From positions 1-64,000 of the forward strand of contig JAAYEH010000454.1 of NCBI GenBank assembly GCA_012728855.1: 64,000 nucleotides of DNA, given 5' to 3'. This DNA is from Rhodopirellula sp. Lineage in GTDB: Bacteria > Planctomycetota > Planctomycetia > Pirellulales > Thermoguttaceae. This document shows positions 16,071-23,913 of the stretch, piece after piece. Both the position numbers and the translations under genes were made by a program. The first letter of the stretch is position 1. Every line of letters starts with the position of its first letter. The notes beneath the pieces were generated by a model that did no database searches, was not told the origin of the DNA, and saw nothing but the letters and a program-made list of their open reading frames with translations.

Positions 16071-16829
16071 CTAGCTACTTGCCTTTCGTAGCATGGCGCG
16101 ACAGCCGGCCAGGAGGAACTCGGTGTCGATGCCGCACGCCAGAAAACGGAACCCTTGCTCGACGCGGCGGGCCACTTGCCCGGGATCGACGGCGACCACG
16201 TGGATTCCCGCGGCGACGCCCCGTGCCCGGCACGCGTCAAGAATGGTTTGCTGGGCCGCCAGCACGTCCGTGTGGTCGAGCTTGCCCGCCAGGCCCATCG
16301 AGGCGGAAAGATCGTAGGGGCCGATCAGCGCGGCGTCGATGCCCGCTGTGGCCAGGATGGCATCGGCCTGGCGGACGGCGTCGACGTGCTCCAGCATCAC
16401 CACCACCAGGACATCGTCGTTCCAACCGGCGAAGTACGCGGCGAAGTCGCGGCCGAAATCCGCGCCGCGGCAGAGCGAAGCGCCGCGGATTCCTTCAGGC
16501 GGGAACTTGGCCATTTCGACCGACTGGCGGGCCAACTCGGGCGTATTGACCGAGGGGACGATAATCCCGGCCGCCCCCAGGTCGAGCACTTTCTTCGTCA
16601 AGGCGGGATCGCAGCAGGGGAGCCGCGCCAGCAAGTCGCAGCCCGTCCCTTTCACCGCCAGCGCCAGTTCGTGGAACGCGCGGACGTCGATCGACGTGTG
16701 CTCCATGTCGACGCCGAGAAAATCGAATCCCTCGCCGGCCATGATCTCGACGACCGTGGGATGGCCGACCATCACCCAGCCGCCAAAGACCGGTTGGCCG
16801 TTTCGAAGCTTTTGCTTGGTCTTTCCCAT
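16071..16829 (-). CDS. HpcH/HpaI-family class II aldolase
   Basis: This 252-aa aldolase belongs to the HpcH/HpaI/CitE fold group, whose members cleave 2-keto-3-deoxy sugar acids or 2,4-dihydroxyhept-2-enedioate to pyruvate and an aldehyde using a divalent metal. Family motifs visible are GVDMEHTSID, the glycine-rich KFPPEGIRG, the metal-binding Glu in VMLEHVDAV and Asp in GPYDLSASMG. It sits next to a hydroxyacid dehydrogenase and, further on, UroD-like and MocA genes, which suits a sugar-acid catabolic pathway. The exact substrate cannot be set from sequence. The stop lies a few bases beyond repeat A5. Confidence 0.87.
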   Translation of the reverse strand: MGKTKQKLRNGQPVFGGWVMVGHPTVVEIMAGEGFDFLGVDMEHTSIDVRAFHELALAVKGTGCDLLARLPCCDPALTKKVLDLGAAGIIVPSVNTPELARQSVEMAKFPPEGIRGASLCRGADFGRDFAAYFAGWNDDVLVVVMLEHVDAVRQADAILATAGIDAALIGPYDLSASMGLAGKLDHTDVLAAQQTILDACRARGVAAGIHVVAVDPGQVARRVEQGFRFLACGIDTEFLLAGCRAMLRKASS

Positions 16830-16901
16830 CGTTGTTCCTTATTGTTGGCCGGGAGCGATTTCCGTAGAAAGGTAACTGGTTCTCCCTAGAATCGTGCCAG
16901 G

Positions 16902-18317
16902 TCATTCGTCGATATCCCACCAGCCGTCCAGCAGGCGTTGCAGCCTGACTTTTTGCTCAGCATATTCCGGCTCGGCAGATAGATTGTGCCTTTCCTCCGG
17001 GTCTTTGTCGAGATCGAACAGGAGCGGTTCTTCCGGAGCTTTGCTCGGCGCGATCAATTTGAACCGTCCCGAGCGGACCCAACGCAATTGGATCTCATGG
17101 GCCGGTTCCCCAAGCCGGACCGCATCGTTCTCATAGATTTCCCCGAAGGCGGGCCGGTTGGCAGGCTTCTGTGTTCCTTCTGCGATCGGCAAGAGATTCG
17201 TGCCCGACATGCTCTGCGCCTTGGACTCCAGCCCGACCGCCGCGAGGATCGTCGGCGCCACATCGATACTCTCGACGATTCCGTCGTAAGCGGCCGGACG
17301 GATATGCCCGTCCCAGCGGAGAAGCAGAGGCGTGCGGATTCCGTCCTCGTAGGGAGACCACTTGCTGCGGGCGTGTTGCCGCTCGGGCCGTCGCGGATCG
17401 GGCTTCCAGCCGTTGTCGGCGAGAAAAGCGAAGAGAGTGTTCGACGACAGTCCCCTTGTCTCTAGGTAGTCCAGCAACTGCCCGACCGTCCTGTCAAAGC
17501 GGGTGATGCTGGCATAGTAGCGGACGTCGTGCGGCGGTATCTCGGTACGGTTCTCGTAGAGGGCGAGATCTTCTGCCGCGACATCGTGCGGCGTGTGCGG
17601 CAGAACCGGCGCATACCAGATGAAAAACGGCTCAGCGGCGTAGCGATCGACAAAGTCGAACAGCGGCTGCATCGTGCGGCGACCGATGGTGAGGCCGAAA
17701 TCTCCGTTGCCGTGCGCAACCACCGAGCCGTCGGGAAGCGTCTTGTCCCAGCATCCGGGCACACCGGCGGCTTCGCCGGTGGCCATTCCGTCGGTGAAGC
17801 CCGCAGTGCGGTAGTGGCCTTCCCAGTACTTCCCCGTTTGAAGGCAGCGGTAGCCGTTGGCCGCCAGGATGCGAGGCACGGCCGGAACCGACTGGATGAG
17901 CTTCTCCGCCAGTGAACGTGCAGCATAGTACTGATCGCGGGGCATCCGATTCAGCGCCGCGTTGCCGGGCGGCGGGTGATTGAAATGGATGCCGTGCTCG
18001 TGCGGGTAGAGGCCGGTCAGCAAGGTGGCCAGCGAGGGCCGGCAGGAACTGGTGGGGACGTAGGCGTGCGTGAACCGTGCCGAACGGGCGGCGAGCCGGT
18101 CGAGGTTCGGTGTTTTGACGAGTGGGTTGCCCATAAAGCCGAAGTCATCGTAGGCATGGTCGTCGCTGATGATCAAGACGATGTTCGGCGGGCGATCCTG
18201 TCCCGTGTCTGCCAAGGCGCTCTGGTTTCCGAGGCAGATCAACACTGCCGCGAATAGGATAAAACCACCGGCCGGAGCGCATGCGGGAACCAACGTTTTT
18301 CGCTGCCAGGCTGTCAT
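16902..18317 (-). CDS. Secreted sulfatase with variant maturation motif
   Basis: This 471-aa sulfatase has a hydrophobic N-terminal signal (to about residue 37). Metal-binding residues are in IVLIISDDHAYDD (Asp52-Asp53). The formylglycine site reads SSCRPSLATLLTG, so the modifiable Cys92 is present but the motif Arg of CxPxR is Leu96. The LYPHEHG that follows and a later DNGWKPD segment are typical of the family. It probably removes sulfate esters from polysaccharides in the periplasm. ATG 18317 is preferred over an upstream ATG that would overlap the UroD-like gene. No maturase (FGE) gene is seen nearby. Confidence 0.88.
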   Translation of the reverse strand: MTAWQRKTLVPACAPAGGFILFAAVLICLGNQSALADTGQDRPPNIVLIISDDHAYDDFGFMGNPLVKTPNLDRLAARSARFTHAYVPTSSCRPSLATLLTGLYPHEHGIHFNHPPPGNAALNRMPRDQYYAARSLAEKLIQSVPAVPRILAANGYRCLQTGKYWEGHYRTAGFTDGMATGEAAGVPGCWDKTLPDGSVVAHGNGDFGLTIGRRTMQPLFDFVDRYAAEPFFIWYAPVLPHTPHDVAAEDLALYENRTEIPPHDVRYYASITRFDRTVGQLLDYLETRGLSSNTLFAFLADNGWKPDPRRPERQHARSKWSPYEDGIRTPLLLRWDGHIRPAAYDGIVESIDVAPTILAAVGLESKAQSMSGTNLLPIAEGTQKPANRPAFGEIYENDAVRLGEPAHEIQLRWVRSGRFKLIAPSKAPEEPLLFDLDKDPEERHNLSAEPEYAEQKVRLQRLLDGWWDIDE

Positions 18318-18355
18318 CAGTGATTTCTCTCTTCTTTGACTGACGGCACTTGCCG

Positions 18356-19402
18356 TCACACTCCCGCGGAATATCGCCGTGCTTCATCGAGCACGGCCAG
18401 GTAGTTGTCCACCGGGATGTAATCGGTAACCCAGTTTCCCAAGCCCAGGCAGTAGCCGCCGCCGGGCTGGCAGACGTCGAGTGTCCGGCGAACGCGGCAG
18501 CGGATTGCCGGCTCGTCCGACCGGGCAATGAAGTCGACGTCGAGGCCGCCCAGCAGCGCGACGCGATCGCCCCAGCGCCCTTTCGCCTCGGTCACCGGAA
18601 CGACGTTCTCTTCGAAAGAGTGCTTGGCGTCGATCTTCACCGAGTCGATCAGATGGTCCATCAGCGGGTCGACTCGGCCGCAGCAATGGAAGAAGAATAA
18701 CTTGCCGCGATCGTGCGCCCGGCGGCTCATCCGCTCGTGCCAGGGTAGAAAGCGGTCGACGATGTACTGCGGCGCCATCATCGTCGAACTCTTGTGGGCA
18801 TAATCGTCGGCCGCGTAAACGGCGAACACACAGCGATAATCGCACAACGTGCGGACCATTGCCAGATGGAACTCGGCGACGCGCCGGATGACTTCCTCGA
18901 CCAGTTCCGGCTCGTCGACCATCTTCCAGCAGAACGACTCGAAGCCGAAGAGTTCGCGTACGACCTCCCATACCTTGACCACGTGGTACACGCCCATGTC
19001 TTCCGGCAGTCGTCGTTCGTACTCGTCGAGTTGGCCGTAATCGATGCGGGCGGGATCAGGCCAAGGGTAGCGCTCGATATCCTCCCAAGACTGAATGGGC
19101 CCGGCGTGCTCCTGGGCCCAGGTCGTGCCGAGCGAGCCGGCCACGTCGAACTCGCCGCCCGGCAGCCAGACGCGGAAGATCTCGAAACCCAGCAACCGCT
19201 GCACCGCGATTTCTCGCTCCCAGATGTCGCGAGGCTCGCCGCCGGAAGGAAATGATAAGTCGAATCGGCGCGCGATTTCGTCCTTCACAGCGGCGGCGAT
19301 CCCGTGCTCAAACTGGAAGACACGGCCGGGGGTCTCCTGACGGAGCAGGTTGCGCCGCAGTTGTTCGAGATTCAGTTCTACAGGCGGCAAAACGCCGTGC
19401 AT
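18356..19402 (-). CDS. UroD-family methyltransferase-like protein (1)
   Basis: This 348-aa protein has the uroporphyrinogen decarboxylase/MtaA fold. The zinc-type motif FFFHCCGRVDP (His and Cys ligands) and a C-terminal GGGYCLGLGNW segment resemble the corrinoid-dependent methyltransferase branch more than true HemE. It could move a methyl group from a small substrate to a corrinoid, but no corrinoid protein is encoded nearby, so this is inference. It lies in the minus-strand catabolic block, with a second UroD-like protein two genes away. Confidence 0.75.
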   Translation of the reverse strand: MHGVLPPVELNLEQLRRNLLRQETPGRVFQFEHGIAAAVKDEIARRFDLSFPSGGEPRDIWEREIAVQRLLGFEIFRVWLPGGEFDVAGSLGTTWAQEHAGPIQSWEDIERYPWPDPARIDYGQLDEYERRLPEDMGVYHVVKVWEVVRELFGFESFCWKMVDEPELVEEVIRRVAEFHLAMVRTLCDYRCVFAVYAADDYAHKSSTMMAPQYIVDRFLPWHERMSRRAHDRGKLFFFHCCGRVDPLMDHLIDSVKIDAKHSFEENVVPVTEAKGRWGDRVALLGGLDVDFIARSDEPAIRCRVRRTLDVCQPGGGYCLGLGNWVTDYIPVDNYLAVLDEARRYSAGV

Positions 19403-19426
19403 GGCTTGTCTCGCTGGAGTGACGCC

Positions 19427-20746
19427 TCAGACCGTGTAGGGGGCGCGTTGCTCACGGGCGAGATGGCCGTTAGCCTCGTCGTCGCCGACGAACCGTTCCT
19501 TCTCCGGATCCCACTGGAGTGGACGGCCCAGCCGCATGGAGATGTTGCCCAGGTGGCAGGTCGATACCGAGCGGTGCTGGCTGTAGACATCGGAAATGGG
19601 CTGCTGGCGGCTCTTCACGCAGTCGAAGAAGTTCCCCATGTGGTTGACGATCGCGTCGAGCTTGCCCTCGCGGGGCGGACGAGCGAGGTTGTCGTGTGCG
19701 TAGAGCTTGTACTGCTCGCGGGGCAGCGGAGCGTCGGCCAACGCCTCGACCGGGCTGCCTTCGAGCGTGCCGCGGTTGACGAAGATCCGCCCTTCGGTTC
19801 CTTCAAAGAGGATGCCGTTGCGGCCGTGGTCGAGCACGACCATCTCCACCCCGCCGGGAAAGACATACTTCGCCTCGAAATCGATGGCCACGTTGTAGCC
19901 GTCCGGTACGTCGGGAAACTTGGCCCGGCCCTCGATCCGCACCGGCCCTGAACCTTCCATGCCGGCGGCCCACTGGGCGATGTCCATGTGGTGCGCGCCC
20001 CAGTCGGTCAACTGGCCGCCGGAGTATTCGTACCACCAGCGGAACGTGTAGTGGCAACGCTCTTCGATGTAGGGGACGGCGGGCGTCTGCCCCTGCCAAA
20101 GATCCCAGTTCAGATGGCCGGGGACCGTGCGGGTGGGAAACGGGCCGCCGCTCTTGTTCTTGCCCAGCACGACCTCGATGCGCTTGAGTTGCCCGAGTCG
20201 CCCTTGGCGGACCATCTCCACGGCCAAGCGGAAGCGATCGTCGCTGCGGTGCCACGAGCCGACCTGCACAACCCGATTGGTCTCGCGGACGACTTTGCCG
20301 AGTTGCTTGCCCTCGTCGATGGTCAGCGTCAGCGGTTTTTCGATGTACACGTCCTTGCCAGCCCGGCAAGCGTCGATGAGCATCTTCGTGTGCCAGTGGT
20401 CGGGCGTGCCGATCGTGACCACGTCGACGTCCTTGCGGTCCAACAGCGCGCGGTAGTCCTCGTAGATGGCCGGCGTGCTGCCGAAGCTCGATCGCGCTTG
20501 TTCGCGGACGTGGCGGTCGATGTCGCAAATCGCCACAACGTCGCCGTATTCGCGGGCCTTGTCGGTAATCACCGTTCCCTGGTAACGCATCCCGATGGCG
20601 CCGATGCGAAAGCGGTCATTGGCCGAGCGGGGTTTGGAATTCTCTTCGGCATCGGCCGTGAATGTGTAGGGAACCAGGGCCGTTCCGGCAACGGCTGCAG
20701 CGGAACTCTTGAAGAACGAACGGCGGGAAGTGAGGTTGGATTGCAT
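19427..20746 (-). CDS. Tat-exported Gfo/Idh/MocA family oxidoreductase
   Basis: This 439-aa predicted sugar-type oxidoreductase has a Tat signal (RR at residues 8-9, SRRSFFKSSAAA), a Rossmann segment near residue 50, GTPDHWH and the EKP motif at 136-138. The C-terminal family domain includes the WGAHHMDIAQWA segment with a probable catalytic His pair. It lies 24 bp upstream of UroD-like gene 1 and 14 bp downstream of UroD-like gene 2, so the three probably share a transcript. Export with bound cofactor fits the Tat route. Confidence 0.9.
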   Translation of the reverse strand: MQSNLTSRRSFFKSSAAAVAGTALVPYTFTADAEENSKPRSANDRFRIGAIGMRYQGTVITDKAREYGDVVAICDIDRHVREQARSSFGSTPAIYEDYRALLDRKDVDVVTIGTPDHWHTKMLIDACRAGKDVYIEKPLTLTIDEGKQLGKVVRETNRVVQVGSWHRSDDRFRLAVEMVRQGRLGQLKRIEVVLGKNKSGGPFPTRTVPGHLNWDLWQGQTPAVPYIEERCHYTFRWWYEYSGGQLTDWGAHHMDIAQWAAGMEGSGPVRIEGRAKFPDVPDGYNVAIDFEAKYVFPGGVEMVVLDHGRNGILFEGTEGRIFVNRGTLEGSPVEALADAPLPREQYKLYAHDNLARPPREGKLDAIVNHMGNFFDCVKSRQQPISDVYSQHRSVSTCHLGNISMRLGRPLQWDPEKERFVGDDEANGHLAREQRAPYTV

Positions 20747-20760
20747 GGCGGGGTTCCTCG

Positions 20761-21795
20761 CTAATGGTCGGGTGTTCTGTACTCTCCAAATTCCCGGCAG
20801 GCGCGGATCATGGCCACGAAGTTCTCCGCTTTGCAGGAGGAATGGATGCTGTTGGACGAAGTGAGGATGTAACCGCCGCCCGCGGCGGCGTCAGCGATGG
20901 CCTGGCGGACCGCCTCGCGGACCTGCTCAACCGATCCATAGGGCAAGAGCTTGGCGCAGTCGATGTTGCCCGTGAGACACACGCGGCTGCCGACCAATTC
21001 TTTGACCTTTTTCAGTTCCATGCCCGCCACCGGTTCGACGGGATTGATCCCGTCCGGGCCGGCCGAAACGATCATCTCCAGCAGCGAGTAGAGGTTGCCA
21101 TCGGAGTGCTTGATACAAAAGGCCCCTTCCTCGTGAATCATGTCGATCATCCGCTTCAAACGCGGCAGGAGGAACTCGCGGAAGACGCCGGGGCTCATCA
21201 TCGGGCCGTGGTTGCTGGCGTAGTCGTCGCCGAGCACGATCACCTCGGCGCCGGCGCGGATCGCCCGTCGCACGACTCCCATGTTTGCTTCGAGCACCTT
21301 GTCGAGCACGATCTCGGCCATCTCCGGCTCGGCCAAGAGGTTCATCAACAGGTTGTCGATCCCCATCAAGTAGGCGCTCCACATGAAAGCGGCCCGGTGG
21401 TGGAAGAGAATCGCCCGCTTGCCGCGATAGCGCCGCACGAGTTCGGGAAGCGCGCCGAGCCGCTGTGGGGCATCCGGATCGGGCGGCGTGTAGGCCCTGG
21501 CATCGGCGAGCGTCTGGATCGGTCCGCGGATCGGATGGGCAACCGCTTCCGGGCCGGGCTTGTAGGTCACGCCCCATTCGTCGACGTACGAGCCGTCGGC
21601 GTTTTCTCGCACCTTCTGGAAATACGCCCCACAGCTCACGCCGTCCAGATCGAGCCGATCCATGCAATCGGCGACGTCGCGGCAGTCGGGCACCGCCAGG
21701 CGGGCCACCTTTTCGTCGACAACAAATTCCACCACCGGCACCCGGTCGGGCTGTTGGAGCCGCAAGGCGGCGTGGACGCGTTCGACGGAATTCAT
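20761..21795 (-). CDS. UroD-family methyltransferase-like protein (2)
   Basis: This 344-aa UroD-fold protein has an N-terminal MNSVERVHAALRLQQPDRVPV, the standard opening of this group, and a central FCIKHSDGN where the first protein has HCC. The two paralogs therefore differ at the metal site. PDGINPVEP and LTGNIDC are group motifs. The ATG overlaps the stop of the truncated PhoD-like ORF as ATGA, so translation is probably coupled to it. Function may be methyl transfer or decarboxylation of a small carboxylate; the substrate is unknown. Confidence 0.77.
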   Translation of the reverse strand: MNSVERVHAALRLQQPDRVPVVEFVVDEKVARLAVPDCRDVADCMDRLDLDGVSCGAYFQKVRENADGSYVDEWGVTYKPGPEAVAHPIRGPIQTLADARAYTPPDPDAPQRLGALPELVRRYRGKRAILFHHRAAFMWSAYLMGIDNLLMNLLAEPEMAEIVLDKVLEANMGVVRRAIRAGAEVIVLGDDYASNHGPMMSPGVFREFLLPRLKRMIDMIHEEGAFCIKHSDGNLYSLLEMIVSAGPDGINPVEPVAGMELKKVKELVGSRVCLTGNIDCAKLLPYGSVEQVREAVRQAIADAAAGGGYILTSSNSIHSSCKAENFVAMIRACREFGEYRTPDH

Positions 21796-22124
21796 GACGG
21801 CGCCTTTTCTTGCCAGTAGTCGGCATCGAGCGTCGATACCGCTTCGGCGTAGAGGAGTTTGCCGGTGTAGCCATCGGCGCTTTCCGACAGGGGCATCTGT
21901 TTGGACCAGACCACACGGAACGGCGTCGGCTCCGCAGTACGGATCCAGACGCGTAAGCAACGGTCGGTGGGACGGCCAAGCATGGGGCCGTGCGTCAGGC
22001 CGCCGGTCAGGTAGGGCACCATGTGGTTGGCCACAGGATCGGGCCAAGGCGTTTCTGCTCGCGCTCTCGAAAGGAGCAGACCTGCTACGACCACGGCGAG
22101 GAGAAGACCGAACGAACGACTCAT
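21792..22124 (-). pseudogene. Truncated N-terminus of a PhoD-like phosphatase
   Basis: This 110-aa ORF has a perfect CAGGAGGAAC ribosome site and a signal peptide (about residues 1-23). The N-terminal beta-domain of planctomycete alkaline phosphatase D-like proteins follows (GGLTHGPMLG, RVWIRTAEPTPFRVVW). The roughly 350-residue metallophosphatase domain is missing. The ORF ends by overlapping the UroD-like gene by 4 bp. As the first ORF after the predicted promoter at 22173-22201, it may now act mainly as a translated leader for the operon. Confidence 0.7.
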
Positions 22125-22172
22125 GCCGTTCCTCCTGGTGCAGGCGGATTGTTTCGCGTCGATTGAACCGGT

Positions 22173-22201
22173 ATGATAGGCAGTGGGTTTTGACATGTCA
22201 A
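22173..22201 (-). promoter_or_regulatory. Predicted operon promoter with overlapping operator
   Basis: On the minus strand TTGACA (22201-22196), a 17-bp spacer and TATCAT (22178-22173) form a near-consensus sigma70 promoter about 50 bp before ATG 22124. Its -35 box is half of the palindrome TTGACATGTCAA. Confidence 0.65.
22190..22201. promoter_or_regulatory. Operator palindrome TTGACATGTCAA, copy 1
   Basis: This perfect 12-bp palindrome covers the -35 box of the catabolic operon. The same palindrome occurs upstream of the GntR gene at 23030-23041. The size and symmetry suit a GntR/FCD dimer site, and its location predicts repression. Confidence 0.65.
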
Positions 22202-22277
22202 TAACAAGACGAGTCGTCACCCCACTTGTATGCGACATTGCCTTCGATTAGACTGTTTTTTGGAGGGCTTCCGACCC

Positions 22278-22517
22278 ATGCCTCATGTCTATATTCCCGA
22301 ATCCCTGTTCCAGGACATTGAAAAGGCGTTACCGGCAACCGGTTCGCCTGATGATTTCATCTTGCAAGCAGTACGCGACAGGCTTTTATTAGAGAGCCAA
22401 CGACGCGAGTTCTTTCGCATTTCGGACTCGATGCGGGCTGCCATGGTCGAGAAAGGCTTGTCGGAAGAGGATTTACTGGCCGACTTTGAATTGTCTCGGC
22501 GAACCGAGGAGAAGTGA
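22278..22517 (+). CDS. Small antitoxin-like protein paired with a PIN toxin
   Basis: This 79-aa protein has a GGAGGG ribosome site before ATG 22278. It is charged and predicted helical (SPDDFILQAVRDRLLLE), resembling short ribbon-helix-helix or coiled-coil antitoxins, and lies 6 bp before a PIN-domain gene. The pair has the layout of a VapBC-type module in which the first protein would neutralise the nuclease and autoregulate. No firm family assignment was possible. Confidence 0.6.
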   Translation: MPHVYIPESLFQDIEKALPATGSPDDFILQAVRDRLLLESQRREFFRISDSMRAAMVEKGLSEEDLLADFELSRRTEEK

Positions 22518-22523
22518 ACGAGG

Positions 22524-22943
22524 TTGGCCCAGCGACTGGTCGTCGACGCGAATGAGATGCTGTCGGCCCTGCTTGGCGGCGCCGCCCGCGCGATCATCTT
22601 TTCGGAGCGTTTCTCCCTCTGCTCCGCACAGCGTACGCTCTTCGAGGTCGAGAAGTATCTGCCATGCTTGGCTGAGAAACTCGGATGCCCGCAGCAGGAT
22701 CTCCTACGCGTTTTTGAACTCTTGCCGATCATCGCGTGCCAGCCAAGAGAGTACGATGAACAGGTGGAAAAAGCGCGCCTGCTGATCGGCGGCCGAGATC
22801 CCAGAGATACGGATGTGTTAGCGTTGGGACTCCACTTGAAATGTCCCATCTGGACAGAGGACAAGGATTTCGAGCACATCCAAGCTGTTCCCGTGGTACG
22901 GACGAGAGACTTGATCGCCACGCTGGAAAGCAGTGCAGACTAG
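22524..22943 (+). CDS. PIN-domain ribonuclease toxin
   Basis: This 139-aa PIN-fold protein has putative metal-binding acidic residues Asp8 (VVDANEML), Glu41 (LFEVEKY), Asp95/Asp97 (DPRDTDVLALGL) and Asp113/Asp115 (WTEDKDFE). This matches the PIN active-site pattern. The start is TTG 22524, 7 nt after the antitoxin-like gene, with a weak GAGG site. It probably cleaves RNA when freed from its partner. The module sits between two copies of the predicted GntR operator. Confidence 0.8.
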   Translation: MAQRLVVDANEMLSALLGGAARAIIFSERFSLCSAQRTLFEVEKYLPCLAEKLGCPQQDLLRVFELLPIIACQPREYDEQVEKARLLIGGRDPRDTDVLALGLHLKCPIWTEDKDFEHIQAVPVVRTRDLIATLESSAD

Positions 22944-23029
22944 CCGCAGTCCCAATTCCTCGAACCGCCATCTTTTTCCGTGCTCGCAGCTTGTGAAAAA
23001 CGCCTTGCTCGTTAAGATAGGGCCAGATT

Positions 23030-23041
23030 TTGACATGTCAA
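23030..23041. promoter_or_regulatory. Operator palindrome TTGACATGTCAA, copy 2
   Basis: This is identical to the 12-bp palindrome at 22190-22201 and lies 122 bp upstream of the GntR start. A possible plus-strand promoter (TTGTGA 22991-22996, 16 bp, TAAGAT 23013-23018) would place it just downstream of the start site, which fits autorepression. The preceding GATAGG is also shared with copy 1. Confidence 0.6.
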
Positions 23042-23163
23042 GGATCACGTGCTCGGAGGCCCGCGTTCAGATTCGTGCCACAAACTCTTGTGGCCTCAAT
23101 CCTTATGGCATAAGTCCAGGCGAGGATGGCGATCGCTTGCGGAAGGTCTTGGGAATCTCTCGT

Positions 23164-23898
23164 ATGGCAAATTACCGTTTCACGCCGACCACACAGACCG
23201 ATGGTCCTGATGAGACCGAGACGCTGGCAGAGCGGGTTTACGACACACTTCGCGAGGAAATTCTTGGCGGCAGCCTGCCACCGGGGACGCGTCTGGTCCG
23301 CCGGACGTTGAGTAAGCGGCTGGGCGTAAGCCCGTTACCGGTGACTGAGGCGCTGTTGCGGTTGGAAATCGACGGATTGGTGGAGAGCCGCCCCCTTTGT
23401 GGGTCACGCGTGCGACCGGTTACCGAAGAAGACTTGAGCAACGACCAAGTGCTGCGGGAGGCGATCGAATGCCAGGCGGCACGGACTTGCGCGGAAAATG
23501 CGTCGGATAGCGATCTGAGCCGATTGCTGGCTGAAGCCCGCGTTGTTGACCGCTTGATGGCCCAAGGCGACCCCCGATCGAAGCTGGGCATGAGGGCACA
23601 TCTGGAGTTCCACGCCGCCGTCGCTCGCGCCGGCGGTTTTTCCCGCTTGGCGGAAGGGCTCCAGCGGTTGTGGTTTCGCCGGCTGATGCGGCTAAACTGG
23701 ATCAAGGCTACCCATTACCGGGCTGTGCCGGCCGGTTGGCACCAATCGCTGCTGGAGGCGATCATGACGCGCGACCCGGACCTGGCCGAACGCACGATGC
23801 GCGAGCATGTCCGATATGGCAGCGAAGACGATTTGGCCGCGCTCCGCTATGCCCTGGAGCACTCATTGTCCGAAGACGTTCACAATCCCAGCCGTTAA
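23164..23898 (+). CDS. GntR/FCD-family transcriptional regulator
   Basis: This 244-aa regulator has an N-terminal winged helix (about residues 20-85, with AERVYDTLREEILGG and the Ser-Leu/Pro-Val-Thr-Glu-Ala-Leu recognition region) and a C-terminal all-helical FCD ligand domain with His residues (HLEFHAAV, WHQSLLEA) that usually bind a metal and a carboxylate ligand. Such proteins control sugar-acid and organic-acid catabolism. It lies 15 bp before the LamG/sialidase-fold gene and near two identical palindromes. It probably represses the minus-strand catabolic operon and itself. Confidence 0.88.
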   Translation: MANYRFTPTTQTDGPDETETLAERVYDTLREEILGGSLPPGTRLVRRTLSKRLGVSPLPVTEALLRLEIDGLVESRPLCGSRVRPVTEEDLSNDQVLREAIECQAARTCAENASDSDLSRLLAEARVVDRLMAQGDPRSKLGMRAHLEFHAAVARAGGFSRLAEGLQRLWFRRLMRLNWIKATHYRAVPAGWHQSLLEAIMTRDPDLAERTMREHVRYGSEDDLAALRYALEHSLSEDVHNPSR

Positions 23899-23913
23899 GA
23901 TCGGAGAGTCATC

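Noticed and set aside
23013-23041. Minus-strand promoter at the second palindrome (TTGACA-16-TATCTT)
   Set aside because: It would transcribe antisense to the PIN toxin gene, and its -10 matches at only four of six positions. Coincidence is as likely as an antisense RNA.
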